A stretch of 64,000 nt of DNA from Methanosarcina sp. ERenArc_MAG2 (lineage in GTDB: Archaea > Halobacteriota > Methanosarcinia > Methanosarcinales > Methanosarcinaceae). Positions 1 to 9,036 of the stretch are shown in pieces; position 1 is the stretch's first letter; each line of letters begins with the position of its first letter. The DNA lies in NCBI GenBank assembly GCA_023955635.1, contig JAMXHR010000001.1, positions 1 to 64,000 on the forward strand, given 5' to 3'. The notes under the pieces were generated by a model. That model was not told the origin of the DNA and made no database searches. It saw nothing but the letters and a program-made list of their open reading frames with translations. The translations under genes were made by a program, and so were the position numbers.

Positions 1-150
1 GCTGAAAGTCCAAAGCCTAAGTTTATATTGAAGGAACCGAGGCCAGCGAATATCTCGCTGGCTAATTTTTTTGAAAACTCAGGCGAAACCAATATAAACA
101 TATCTTGCGATTTCTATGGAAATTTTTCACATATAGGCGAACGTATATAA
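1..150 (+). CDS. Possible 3' end of an upstream gene (partial)
   Basis: Frame 1 is open from the first base of the window to a TAA at 148-150, giving 49 residues ending in a GERI-type C-terminus. No family is recognisable, and an open stretch this short can arise by chance. The stop lies 31 bp before the next small gene, so if real it could be in the same operon as the permease cluster. The left edge of the window cuts it off. Confidence 0.25.
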   Translation, partial: AESPKPKFILKEPRPANISLANFFENSGETNINISCDFYGNFSHIGERI

Positions 151-181
151 AAATATTATATATAAAAATGGGGATATTAAA

Positions 182-286
182 ATGGATATTTGGACTGTAA
201 TAAACGGACTGATATATCTCCTGGCTTTCGGGTTGATGGGCTGGGTCTTACTGGACGCCAGTAAGGTTTCAAAAAGAAGGGGCTGA
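182..286 (+). CDS. 34-residue single-span membrane peptide
   Basis: ATG at 182, TGA at 284-286. The peptide has one hydrophobic segment (about residues 7-24) followed by a basic tail (SKVSKRRG), suggesting one transmembrane helix with a cytoplasmic C-terminus. It lies 6 bp upstream of the permease start, so the two are probably translationally coupled. Small membrane peptides next to APC-type permeases also occur in methanogen methylamine gene clusters; that link is my inference. The coding evidence is the open frame, the membrane character and the spacing. No family is recognised. Confidence 0.5.
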   Translation: MDIWTVINGLIYLLAFGLMGWVLLDASKVSKRRG

Positions 287-292
287 GATGGC

Positions 293-1695
293 ATGTCTGA
301 ACATGAATCTTCCAGCTTAGTTAAAACTCTAAGGCCTTTCCATGTATGGGCTCTCGGAGTCGGCATCGTGCTGGTAGGTGAATACATGGGCTGGAACTTT
401 ACCGTTGCAAAAGGAGGAGTTCTGGGTTCCCTGCTTGCCATGCTGGTTGCAGGAACAATGTATGTCATAATTTCTCTCTGCGCCAGTGAACTTGGATCAG
501 CAACCAAACTTGCAGGAGGACCTTACGACTGGGCAAGATTATTTATAGGCCCCGGGGCAGCTGCCAGTGTAGGACTTGCAGTTTATATGGAATATATTGC
601 ACTTGAAGCGGCAGATGCCATTGTTGTTGCATTCATTGCACAGAGTATCTTCCCGGAGCTACAGGTTTTTCCTGTCACACTGCTTGTCATTGCACTTTTG
701 ACCTTCATTAATTACCGGGGGTTGTTGCGGCTCTTACTCTGAATTTTGTCCTGACCATGATAGCTTTCATTGCAATAGTGGTCTTCTTCTTCGCAACTGC
801 CTTCGGAACAGTTAATATCCACCCTGAATACCTTTTCCAGGGAGCTCTGCCAAACGGCATGATAGGCCTCTTTGCTGCCTTGCAGTTCGGGCCGTGGTTC
901 TACCTTGGAATAGAAGGGGCGGCGATGTGTGCTGAAGAGTGCAAGCATCCTTCAAGAGCAGTACCTCTAGGACAGCAAGCCGGAATGATCACCCTGCTCA
1001 TAGGAGCAGCGATGACTCTGTACCTTTGTGCAGTGTTGATCCCTGCGGATCTGCTCGGAGTTTCCGTGTATCCGCTCTTTGAAGCTGCACAGAACAGTGG
1101 TATTTTTATCTTTGTTGCCTTGCTGGGACTCGGGACCTTCCTGACCTGTGTCGCCAGTGCAAACGGTTGCGTCTGTGACTCCTCACGCTCCTGGTTTGCC
1201 CTCTCCAGAGACAATTATGTGTCTTCCTGGTTCTCGGCAGTGCACCCAAGGTATAACACACCATACAGGGCTGTGATTTTCACGGTGCCTGTTGCAATCG
1301 GCTTTGCATTCAGTGGTTTCCTGGACCAGGTTATTACCTTCTCTATTATTTCCGGACTGCTTTGCTATGTGCTGATTCCCTTCTCCCTGATCCGCTTCAG
1401 GAAGCTCTTCCCGCAGACCACAAGCAGGGTCAGGCCTTTTGTGGGCCCTCTTCAGCCGTATATTGCTTACTTTGCAATTGCAATTGCAATTACGATTCTT
1501 TCAACGCTGTTCTGGGGCTACAAGTATAACCTGATCTTCGCTTTTGTGTTCTATGGCATTGCATACTTCTACTTCAGCCAGAGGCACAAGAGTTCAAACA
1601 TAGAAAACAACTGGACTGAAATGGGCTGGCCCTTACCCAGGGGCTCGGAAAATGCAAGGACAGGAAAGGAGGCGATGGGCTTTGGAGACGAATGA
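293..1695 (+). CDS. APC-superfamily permease (ethanolamine/methylamine-permease-like), frameshifted
   Basis: A polytopic transporter of about 467 aa with 12 likely membrane segments. The N-terminus has the GEYMGWNF signature seen in ethanolamine-type APC permeases. As given, the frame is broken: residues 1-149 run to a stop at 742, and the rest is open from 757 in another frame. Restoring one G in the G5 run at 717-721 reads INYRG-VVAALTLNFVLTMIAF without interruption and makes the length a multiple of three. The break is therefore most likely a sequencing undercall. The substrate cannot be read from the sequence; methylamine permeases of Methanosarcina (MtmP/MtbP/MttP) belong to the same superfamily, so an amine is plausible. 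It follows a 34-aa membrane peptide and is followed by two more small membrane proteins. Confidence 0.8.
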
Positions 1696-1702
1696 CCATG
1701 CA

Positions 1703-1951
1703 ATGAAAAGCAAATATCATCGCAAACTTAACGGAGATACGGTTCTCGTTGTAGGTATGCTTGTCCTGCTGGTAGGCGTGGAAGGATTTATAATATACAA
1801 GATCCTTGCCGAAACATGGGAAATTGCTGGAAATTTCTTCTACCTCTATGTGATTTTCGTAGGGCTGATCGTTGTAATTGAGACAATCGGATGCCTGAGG
1901 GTAAGAGAATCCATCAAAAACCATATGTTTGAGTTCAAATACTACGACTGA
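1703..1951 (+). CDS. Small two-span membrane protein
   Basis: 82 aa from the ATG at 1703 (MKSKYHRK). The frame is open further upstream to 1652, but that would overlap the permease by more than 40 bp, so the start just past the permease stop is preferred. Two hydrophobic segments (about residues 12-32 and 41-62) are separated by a short polar loop. It lies 7 bp after the permease and 15 bp before the next small gene. The family is not recognised. The arrangement suggests an accessory subunit of the transporter, which is inference. Confidence 0.6.
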   Translation: MKSKYHRKLNGDTVLVVGMLVLLVGVEGFIIYKILAETWEIAGNFFYLYVIFVGLIVVIETIGCLRVRESIKNHMFEFKYYD

Positions 1952-1966
1952 GGAGGCAGAAGAACA

Positions 1967-2203
1967 ATGACAGAAAAGGGCACCATTAAAGAGGTTTTTG
2001 ATATTGTGTTTATCTTCGTGCTGGCCTTCGCCTGTGTGGTTATTCCCACAGTGCTCCAGGGAGCTGTATTAGTTTCCTGGGGAGAAGGAGGAGCAGGGAT
2101 AGGCTTTGTCTGGGACCCGGTAGGTTTCTTCAGTTTTTTGCTGGTAATAATTGCTTTCTTCGTTGTGATTCTCTATCACTCGGTAAAGCACTACAAATAC
2201 TGA
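1967..2203 (+). CDS. Small two-span membrane protein
   Basis: 78 aa. A strong ribosome-binding site (GAGGAGG around 1950) precedes the ATG at 1967. Hydrophobic segments at about residues 13-36 and 52-71 flank a glycine-rich loop (GEGGAGIG). This is the last gene of the permease cluster and is followed by a hairpin terminator at 2244-2281. The family is not recognised. Its clear ribosome-binding site and constant spacing support a real gene; a role with the permease is inferred from position only. Confidence 0.6.
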   Translation: MTEKGTIKEVFDIVFIFVLAFACVVIPTVLQGAVLVSWGEGGAGIGFVWDPVGFFSFLLVIIAFFVVILYHSVKHYKY

Positions 2204-2243
2204 AAGAAATTGAAAAAAGAATTTAAAAAAAGGTTTAATCGAA

Positions 2244-2281
2244 TGCCTGTCTGAAGGGGAAATTCAGGCAGGCAATTTTTT
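2244..2281 (+). terminator. Hairpin plus T-run terminator
   Basis: Arms TGCCTGTCTGA (2244-2254) and TCAGGCAGGCA (2264-2274) pair with one G-U and are followed by a T-run at 2276-2281. It sits 40 bp after the last small membrane gene. Confidence 0.6.
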
Positions 2282-2745
2282 AAATTCAGGCAGAATGTTA
2301 CCTTTTTCAAACGGAGGTTAAATTATATTACGCCTTAAAAGAACGATCTCCCTGAAATGAGGGAGTTATTCAGGGAGCAATGGAGGTATTTTTGTGGATT
2401 TTTTAAAAAGGCCCGAATTCGGCTTCTGCTCAAGGGAATCCAGGCTCTGAACCATCTTCAGAAAGTATAAGCACATCATCACGGATGTATCCTGAAATCC
2501 AGATCACCTTGTGTAGAAAGTATACTAGAGCCCAATAACTCCTGAGAAGCCTGAGCTTCTGACCTCTTTACAATAAAAGATAAAAGCTAATTATATTTAT
2601 AATTTACTGCTTTAATTTCAGTAAAAGGGATATAGTATATATATTTTTTTAATATCATAGCCTTTGAAATAGAAGTATTTATATAATACTGTTGAAAATT
2701 GCCGAAAATTAAAAAAGAAAAAAAGATTCCAGTTAAATAAAAAAA
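2282..2745. other. Intergenic spacer, AT-rich, no supported gene
   Basis: No convincing ORF. A GGAGG-GTG start at about 2390 leads to only 18 codons. On the minus strand a short open stretch (about 2420-2560) reads like part of a protein but has stops on both sides and may be a relic. The right half is very AT-rich and lies downstream of the clamp-loader gene. Confidence 0.5.
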
Positions 2746-3780
2746 TTAAGAGAAAGTAGAGATCAGTTTTTCGAGCTGGATTCGCTCATTGGCAGCATCT
2801 TTAAGTAGAGCATCCGTTTCGGAAATTTTCACAACGAGGCGAGCAATATCCGCATCAGTTTCCCCTGAGTCTGCAAGGGCTTCGGAAAGCCTTTCAAGAA
2901 TTTCAACCCCTAACAACCCTTTTTCGACGATCATCTCGTCGATAAGTTGCCGTCCTCTGAAAAAATCCCCGTTAAGAGCCGCATAAAGCAGTTTATCTAT
3001 AGTTTCATCCCTGCCTGTCATAGTAGCTTGGTATACCATCTCTTCAGTAATGACTGCTCCATGTGCCAGCAAGGAAACAATCTGCAGAGTATGGACAGCT
3101 CTTGCAACATTCCCTTTTGCAAAATAAAGGATCGCATCAAATGCGCTCTCTGAAAATTTCAAATTTTCAGCACAACCAATTTTCTCAAGATGGGCTTTCA
3201 GAAGAGAATCAGGAACATATGTGAAAAAAATTTGAAGGCCCCTTGAGCGAAGCGGAGCGATAAGTTTGGAAGGTTTGGTGGTTGAAAGGATAAACCTGCA
3301 TGTTGCACTGTACTTTTCCATAATTCGCCTGAGAGCGTGCTGTGCGTCCGAACTCAGGGACTCGGCATTATCGATGTAGATTAACTTGTAATCGGCATCA
3401 ATTGAAGCCATCCCTGCATATTCATTGATTATTTCCTTAAAGATATCGATTACACTTTTATAGATTTTCTTAGGGTCGTCAGTACCCAGAAAACGCACAA
3501 AACGCTTATCCCGGACAAGATAGCGCTTTCCCTGGTCAAAAAAATCCGAAGCATTGAAGTATGCAAAATTGTTTTTCCATGTACTGCCATAGAGCTGCCT
3601 GGCAAGAGCAAGGGCAGCAGTCGTTTTTCCGGAATTTTCAGGCCCGTATAAAATAAGATGGGGCAAGGCCCCGGACTGAGCAAGTTCAGAAAGAGTGGTC
3701 ACTGAATGTTCGTTCCCAAGCATTTCTTCCAGGGTACCTGCCCTGTATTTCAAAGTCCAGAGATCCTGCATTGATTCCAC
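2746..3780 (-). CDS. Replication factor C small-subunit family protein (divergent)
   Basis: 344 aa, typical for an archaeal clamp-loader small subunit, which loads the PCNA sliding clamp at primer ends. AAA+ features in order: N-terminal KYRA; Walker A as GPENSGKTT (about residues 46-54; the canonical form is GPPGTGKTT); Walker B as LIYIDNAE (canonical DEAD); sensor 1 STTKPSK; and RSRG where the family has the SRC motif. Both Walker motifs depart from consensus. Haloarchaea and Methanosarcinales are known to have two different small subunits besides the large one; this fits the divergent second subunit. It lies 60 bp after secD in the same direction. Confidence 0.85.
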   Translation of the reverse strand: MESMQDLWTLKYRAGTLEEMLGNEHSVTTLSELAQSGALPHLILYGPENSGKTTAALALARQLYGSTWKNNFAYFNASDFFDQGKRYLVRDKRFVRFLGTDDPKKIYKSVIDIFKEIINEYAGMASIDADYKLIYIDNAESLSSDAQHALRRIMEKYSATCRFILSTTKPSKLIAPLRSRGLQIFFTYVPDSLLKAHLEKIGCAENLKFSESAFDAILYFAKGNVARAVHTLQIVSLLAHGAVITEEMVYQATMTGRDETIDKLLYAALNGDFFRGRQLIDEMIVEKGLLGVEILERLSEALADSGETDADIARLVVKISETDALLKDAANERIQLEKLISTFS

Positions 3781-3840
3781 CTTTTTTAGCTTTTGAGTAC
3801 TAAATTCAGGGAACTTTATTTTTCATTTTCCCTTAATATA

Positions 3841-5541
3841 TTACTCAGTCATACCTACGTTTTCACTTTCATCTGTATGTAGAAGCTCCTTGATTACTAT
3901 ACCGTAAACCGGCCTTGCAATAATTACACCAATTAAGACACCAATGATAGTAGTAATTGCAAAGCCCCTCAAAGAACCAAAGCCCATTACGACCAGTGGA
4001 GACAAGGCGATTATATTTGTGGAGGCTGCCCCTAAAATGATTATAAAAGCCTTTGCTATCCTGGACTTGAAGACCTTTGTTGGAGGGAGTTTGCCTTCGT
4101 AAAGCACCTCATCTGTGATGATTACAAGGTGGTCAATTCCAGTACCTATAGCAGCGATAATACCTGCAATTGACGCCAGGTCAAGCTGCCAGCCTATGAG
4201 CGATGCAACTCCAAGGAGCATAATAACTTCACTGGTGGAAGTTCCTACCATGGGTATTAGGATTTCAGGCCTCCTGTACCTGAAGAAAACCACAACTGCT
4301 ACTGCAAGCAGGGAAATCAGACCTGTAACCAGGGCTGCAGTTTTGAACTGCGCTCCGAGGCCTGCGTCCACGTGTCCTGAGCCTACAAGTACCACATTGA
4401 CAGGAAGAGCCCCTGCCCTGAGATGAACTTGAAGTGCAGTTGCTTCGGTTTTAGCAGCTTCATCAGTGCCTGTGGAAGCTTCCCAGGAATATATCGGACC
4501 TTCTCGCAGTTTGGAAGCTGCAGAAAGACTCAATGGAGCTCCATAAATCTTGACTTCATCCAAGTACATATTCAGATAATGGGCATCCGGATTGTCAATT
4601 GCCCCGGTTTCGAGTGCAATTTTCTGGAGTGTCCGGGCTCCTTCTTCATTTAGGGTAAAGGGAGTGTGCCACTGTTCATCGTGGAAGCTTGGAATTCCGA
4701 CACCTACGATTGAATCCCCGTAAAGGACATGTTCCGTCTCATTTCCTGTTGTCTGAATCCTGATCTCAAACTTTCCCGGTTTTTCAGCTATTTCCTTGGC
4801 AGTCGCCAGGTCAATGCCTGCAAAATCAATCAGAATATAGTCTTCGCCTACAGTCCTGACAGGAATATCTTTCAGACCCATAGAATTGAGCTTGTCGTTA
4901 AGAATGTCCCTTGTAAGGTCTCTGGTTTCACTGCTGACTCCTTCTTTGTAAGTTGAAGTTCCGTCTTCGTTCTTGTGGATCGAACATCCAACTTTTTCCA
5001 ATAGAGTCTCAAGCTGTTCTTCAGTGACTGCAGTTCTGATTTCGTAGACCATTCCGTCCTGAGTACTCATAGGAACTATTTCTGCATCAAGAGCTTTTGA
5101 GAGGTAAGCCTGGATGAGGGCCTCTTTACTGGCAGAGGAGATAATTACCTGCGTTTTGTTCCCACTCAACTTGTCCACGCTTACCGTGCCCAGAGACTCA
5201 AGTTGGGAGGCACTGACCGAAGCGGATGTCGTAAACGTGATAGATTTATCGGCAGAGCCGCCGACGTCAAGGTCATTTTTTGTAATTTCAATGGGAGCTC
5301 CGATTATGGGCTCAACGATTCCGCTGACTAACTTTCCTGAATCTGCATCTATCTGAGCAAGCGCTCCCTCCAGTTTAATCTGAAGCCAGGACCCGCCTTC
5401 CAGGTCAAGCCCGAAGTTAAGGTTAGAAGTTGTCCCTTCTCCTGGGGTATAACCCGGGTGGATAGCCACGATAGAGCCAAGAAGGATCAGAATGAAGATA
5501 ATTACTCTTGGATTTTTAAAAAGACCTTTTCTATCGCTCAT
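3841..5541 (-). CDS. secD: Protein-export membrane protein SecD
   Basis: 566 aa. SecD works with SecF and the SecYEG channel and uses ion gradients to help release exported proteins. The N-terminal membrane anchor (about residues 11-28) is followed by the family signature FGLDLEGGSWLQ. A long extracytoplasmic P1-type domain follows. The C-terminal half carries five hydrophobic segments, including IGTGIDHLVIITDEVLYEG, where the conserved acidic residues of the fourth helix lie. The start overlaps the secF stop by 4 bp (ATGA), so the two are translationally coupled. Confidence 0.95.
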   Translation of the reverse strand: MSDRKGLFKNPRVIIFILILLGSIVAIHPGYTPGEGTTSNLNFGLDLEGGSWLQIKLEGALAQIDADSGKLVSGIVEPIIGAPIEITKNDLDVGGSADKSITFTTSASVSASQLESLGTVSVDKLSGNKTQVIISSASKEALIQAYLSKALDAEIVPMSTQDGMVYEIRTAVTEEQLETLLEKVGCSIHKNEDGTSTYKEGVSSETRDLTRDILNDKLNSMGLKDIPVRTVGEDYILIDFAGIDLATAKEIAEKPGKFEIRIQTTGNETEHVLYGDSIVGVGIPSFHDEQWHTPFTLNEEGARTLQKIALETGAIDNPDAHYLNMYLDEVKIYGAPLSLSAASKLREGPIYSWEASTGTDEAAKTEATALQVHLRAGALPVNVVLVGSGHVDAGLGAQFKTAALVTGLISLLAVAVVVFFRYRRPEILIPMVGTSTSEVIMLLGVASLIGWQLDLASIAGIIAAIGTGIDHLVIITDEVLYEGKLPPTKVFKSRIAKAFIIILGAASTNIIALSPLVVMGFGSLRGFAITTIIGVLIGVIIARPVYGIVIKELLHTDESENVGMTE

Positions 5542-6443
5542 CTGTTATACCTCCCTCTGAATTCGGGTTTCATCACATACCATCGTAGAATTCCCGTATT
5601 CAGGAGCCAGGTATTCATAATATCTGCAAAAAGCCCTGCAATTAACACGATTGAGATCTGCGAAAGCAGAGTAATCTGTGTAAATGAGGGAATGACCAGA
5701 TAGGAGAAAGTCGAGACTACGTACATGACCGCAAGCGCTGCAAGGGTTGTGGTGGTCATGGTAATGCCTGTATGCATAGCCCGAGAGACTTTCTCTTCTA
5801 CTGCGCCCCGACGTTTAATTACTCTATTTGTGAGCAAAATGTCACTATCCACAGAATAACCTATAAGCATAAGCAGAGCGGCAAGTGTTCCCAGAGAAAG
5901 TTCTATCCCTGCAACTCTCATGAAAGCAGTTGCAATTACGATATCCGAAAAGGCAGAGAGTATCACTGCACCGGAAGGGACCAAGCTTCGAAAGAGCAGA
6001 AATACTACAATTGCCATTCCTATAAAAGAAATGACAAGGGCCTGAAGAGCCTGTACCTGCAGATCCCTGCCGTAGATGGGCCCGACCTGCCGGATCTCCA
6101 CATTCGAATAGCGGCTCATGACATCCTTTTCAAGCTGACGCTGCTGCTCATCGCCCATGACCCCGAACTGCATAATAACCCTGCTTCCGGTCTGTCGGGC
6201 GTCTGTGATGGGGTAAGAAGAATACATTTTTTCAAGCACAGCAGGAGAGTCAGTTGTTTCTACCGAAATCTGGGTACCACCCTGAAATTCCATTCCCAGG
6301 ATTACCGGCGACCCACTGCTTACAAAGGAAACCAGCAGTACTACTAAAGCAACTGCGAGTACTGCAAGAGGAAGTGCCAGCAACTGGCGATTATCGTGAT
6401 TTTTCACGAAATTATCTAAAAGTTCGGTCAAACCTGTTGCCAT
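5538..6443 (-). CDS. secF: Protein-export membrane protein SecF
   Basis: 301 aa, first gene of the secF-secD pair. There is an N-terminal membrane segment (about residues 22-40), then the SecF signature GMEFQGGTQIS, an extracytoplasmic domain, and five C-terminal membrane segments with the conserved IGYSVDSDILLTNRV stretch. Forms the SecDF complex with the overlapping secD product. The order F then D is usual for archaea. The upstream region carries a seven-copy 13-bp tandem repeat. Confidence 0.95.
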   Translation of the reverse strand: MATGLTELLDNFVKNHDNRQLLALPLAVLAVALVVLLVSFVSSGSPVILGMEFQGGTQISVETTDSPAVLEKMYSSYPITDARQTGSRVIMQFGVMGDEQQRQLEKDVMSRYSNVEIRQVGPIYGRDLQVQALQALVISFIGMAIVVFLLFRSLVPSGAVILSAFSDIVIATAFMRVAGIELSLGTLAALLMLIGYSVDSDILLTNRVIKRRGAVEEKVSRAMHTGITMTTTTLAALAVMYVVSTFSYLVIPSFTQITLLSQISIVLIAGLFADIMNTWLLNTGILRWYVMKPEFRGRYNR

Positions 6444-6506
6444 AATTTAATACTCCGGATGCATGCATCTATTTTCTATCTAACTTATCCGAACAACTTC
6501 TCATAT

Positions 6507-6597
6507 CCAGATGTATAATCCAGATGTATAATCCAGATGTATAATCCAGATGTATAATCCAGATGTGTAATCCAGATGTGTAATCCAGATGTGTAAT
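6507..6597. repeat. Seven-copy 13-bp tandem repeat
   Basis: Four copies of CCAGATGTATAAT (6507-6558) are followed by three of CCAGATGTGTAAT (6559-6597); the two blocks differ only at one base. The array lies 64 bp upstream of the secF start, in front of its promoter region. No function is known. Confidence 0.9.
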
Positions 6598-6877
6598 CCA
6601 GAAACATCAAGATTTATAATGAGATTATAAATAAGATTTGTTTGAGAATTATGAGTTTACTCTGAATCTAATAAGATTCAGTTTCTGGGATGATGTTCTG
6701 GATAGATCAATAATATAAGTGAATCAATATTATAAATAAGTTAATTCTGTTTTAATTCTGTATTCTCACAGAATATATCAATTCTTCCTCGAAAGGTAGT
6801 TCTTCTCTATACACCGTTAATTCATTCCACTTAAAATTAACTCTTAAAAATGGTACAAGTTTTAACGTCACAGCTAT
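6598..6877. other. AT-rich intergenic spacer
   Basis: No ORF of note. The stretch separates the 13-bp repeat array from the duplicated dCMP deaminase fragment and contains several TATA-like stretches (for example around 6706-6740). Confidence 0.4.
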
Positions 6878-6905
6878 ATATACCTGTTACTGTTCATTAA
6901 AAATA

Positions 6906-7037
6906 ATGATAAATAAACCTTCCCTTGATGAATATTTCCTTGAAATCGTCTTCGTGGTAGGCAAACGGGCTACTTGCCTCTAAAATAACGTCGAAGCTGT
7001 GATTGTCTGGAATAAATGCATTCTCTCAACCGACAAC
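6906..7037 (+). pseudogene. Truncated duplicate of the dCMP deaminase 5' end
   Basis: From ATG 6906 the sequence encodes INKPSLDEYFLEIVFVVGKRATCL, then TAA, then NNVEAVIVWNKCILST. This matches codons 4-43 of the intact deaminase that starts at 7070, including the 5' flank TTCATTAAAAATAATGA. CGA of the intact gene has become TAA. The similarity stops where the next copy begins, so this looks like an imperfect tandem duplication of about 164 bp that has since decayed. Confidence 0.85.
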
Positions 7038-7069
7038 TCTAATATACCATTTACTATTCATTAAAAATA

Positions 7070-7549
7070 ATGACCCAAAGACCTTCACTTGATGAATACT
7101 TTCTTGAAATTGCTTTTGTGGTAGGCAAACGGGCCACCTGCCTCCGAAATAACGTAGGGGCTGTGATCGTCCGTGATAAGCGCATTCTTTCAACTGGATA
7201 TAACGGGGCTCCCAGCGGTATGGAGCACTGCCTTGATACTGGATGTATACGTAACTTGGAGAATATTCCCTCGGGCACCCGACACGAAAAATGCCGGGCA
7301 GTACACTCCGAACAGAATGCTATAATTCAGGCCGCAATTCATGGTGTGAGCATATCAGGAGCAACCATCTACTGTACACACCAGCCGTGCGTTCTGTGTG
7401 CGAAAATGATTATCAACTCAAACATCGTAAGAGTCGTATATGCAACTCCTTATCCTGACGAAGACTCACTTAAGTTTTTCAGAGAAGCAGGTGTGAAAGT
7501 TGAGCATATACCTTTTGCGCTGAAAAGCGGGACTTCAGGCGAGAGCTGA
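7070..7549 (+). CDS. Deoxycytidylate (dCMP) deaminase family protein
   Basis: 159 aa zinc-dependent deaminase, expected to convert dCMP to dUMP for thymidylate synthesis. The active site is clear: HSEQNAI supplies the zinc-ligand His and catalytic Glu, and QPCVLCAK supplies the two Cys ligands. An extra His/Cys-rich stretch (MEHCLDTGC, GTRHEKC) between the N-terminal strand and the active site is typical of the dCMP deaminase/ComEB branch. There is no Shine-Dalgarno sequence before the ATG, so the mRNA may be leaderless. A decayed partial copy lies directly upstream. Confidence 0.85.
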   Translation: MTQRPSLDEYFLEIAFVVGKRATCLRNNVGAVIVRDKRILSTGYNGAPSGMEHCLDTGCIRNLENIPSGTRHEKCRAVHSEQNAIIQAAIHGVSISGATIYCTHQPCVLCAKMIINSNIVRVVYATPYPDEDSLKFFREAGVKVEHIPFALKSGTSGES

Positions 7550-7799
7550 ACCTGCAGGATTTAAAAAACATCCTGAGTTCACTTTTTAAGAAAAACATTT
7601 CTATAAAAAGAATTAAAATAACTCAATTATCTAAGATTTCTTGCATAAAAAAATATAAAAACGCGTTCTGAGGGTGTTTTATCCAAAAAAATTCGAAGCA
7701 GTACAAAGTCTGGCGTGACTAGAATTTATCCGCGCAAAAATTTGTCAGATGCCTGCATAAGCTAGATGAATTTATGGAACAAGGATAAGAGGTGGAATA

Positions 7800-8123
7800 A
7801 TGTCTGAAGAATTAAAAGCCAGGACACTAAAGGTAGAAAATTTGATCGAATACCAAAAAGGAGCCGTTGTAAGCAGAGAAATTATCCGTAAAGGCACGGG
7901 AACCGTGACCATGTTTGCCTTTGACAAAGGAGAAGGGCTGAGCGAACACACTGCCCCCTTCGATGCCATTGTTCAGGTAATCGATGGAAAGGCGGAAATC
8001 ATTATTTCTGGTAATAAGAATATTCTAGAGAAGGGAGATATGATCATAATGCCTGCCAATGACCCACACGCGCTCAATGCAATGGAAAGGTTCAAAATGA
8101 TTCTAACTATGATCCGCTCTTAA
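7800..8123 (+). CDS. Cupin-domain protein
   Basis: 107 aa single-domain cupin. Motif 1 is degenerate (GEGLSEHTAPFDAIVQVIDGKAE) with one His; motif 2 is GDMIIMPANDPHALNA with one His. Such small cupins bind metal, but the ligand and reaction cannot be deduced. A strong ribosome-binding site (GAGGTGG) precedes the ATG. It stands alone, with about 250 bp of non-coding sequence before it and a convergent gene after it. Confidence 0.85.
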   Translation: MSEELKARTLKVENLIEYQKGAVVSREIIRKGTGTVTMFAFDKGEGLSEHTAPFDAIVQVIDGKAEIIISGNKNILEKGDMIIMPANDPHALNAMERFKMILTMIRS

Positions 8124-8271
8124 ATACTATTAAGCCCCATTTTAAGTCGGGTAAATTATTTTTTAGAACGGAATTGAACCATCTCCATGTCACGAAATCC
8201 CTTAAAATAGATACTTCGGACATCTCTTTTTGAAACCAATACTTGAGCTTGAAGCTCGTATCTTCTTTAAT

Positions 8272-9036
8272 TCAACTCTTTTTTTGCAGGCAGCGAAGCC
8301 CTTTTTTAATAATGTCCTGTTCTTCAGGGCGGTAGATTTCCTTTATAGAAATATCTTCTTCACAGTAGTTATCAAGCCCGCGGATCACAACCGCAGGAAT
8401 TCCGCCTGCTCCTTCACCCATCAGAAGATTTGCAGCACCTGCAAGTTCGTCGGCAACCGCCTCTTCCGTAATCTCAAGGATTTTTCCGAACAGGTCTTTT
8501 TCCCCAATCCAGCGCTTCACAGGTTTTATTTTGTAAATTCCTATGGCAGCACCGGTCTGTCCTATCTTGAAAGCCCTCCCGTTTGTATCCGTGACAATGA
8601 CACTTAATTTTTTCCCACTCAGCCTTTCGAGCTCTTTCCCGAGCCTTGAAGCACTGACATCCGGATTTTTCGGAGGGTAGAGCAAAAATCCATCTTCGAT
8701 ATTTGACTCGTCTATTCCTGCGTTTACGCAGGTATGTCCTGCAAGAGTTGTCACAAGCATAAAAGGCTTCTCTATAAGGACTTCCCTGCTCCTGGAAAGT
8801 ACAGCCTGAATAAATCGGGCATCTTTTTCGCTCCGGGCTGCGATATCAAGTGCCATCTCCTCTGGAGTGATATCTTCGAGCTTGAAGACCTCTCCTTCAG
8901 CTTTAGCAACAATGGTCGAGGCAACGATAACAATGTCCCTGTCCTGAAGTTCCATATTCATGCAGATAATTGAGGGCAAGTCATCTTCAGGATGTATAAG
9001 GGGAATATTTTCAACGGCTATGGCTTCGAATTTCAA
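8272..9036 (-). CDS. cofE: Coenzyme F420-0:L-glutamate ligase
   Basis: 254 aa. CofE adds L-glutamate residues to F420-0 using GTP, completing the deazaflavin coenzyme of methanogenesis. Family features include DIVIVASTIVAKAEGEV near the N-terminus, the central SVIVTDTNGRAFKIGQTGAAIG, and the C-terminal DELAGAANLLMGEGAGGIPAVVIRG. The start codon is TTG at 9036, supported by GAGG about 6 bp upstream. The gene stands alone and converges with the cupin gene. Confidence 0.95.
   Translation of the reverse strand: MKFEAIAVENIPLIHPEDDLPSIICMNMELQDRDIVIVASTIVAKAEGEVFKLEDITPEEMALDIAARSEKDARFIQAVLSRSREVLIEKPFMLVTTLAGHTCVNAGIDESNIEDGFLLYPPKNPDVSASRLGKELERLSGKKLSVIVTDTNGRAFKIGQTGAAIGIYKIKPVKRWIGEKDLFGKILEITEEAVADELAGAANLLMGEGAGGIPAVVIRGLDNYCEEDISIKEIYRPEEQDIIKKGLRCLQKKS

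Noticed and set aside
2420..2560. Minus-strand protein-like stretch near the clamp-loader 3' side
   Set aside because: Stops on both sides and no recognisable family; too short to call even as a relic.
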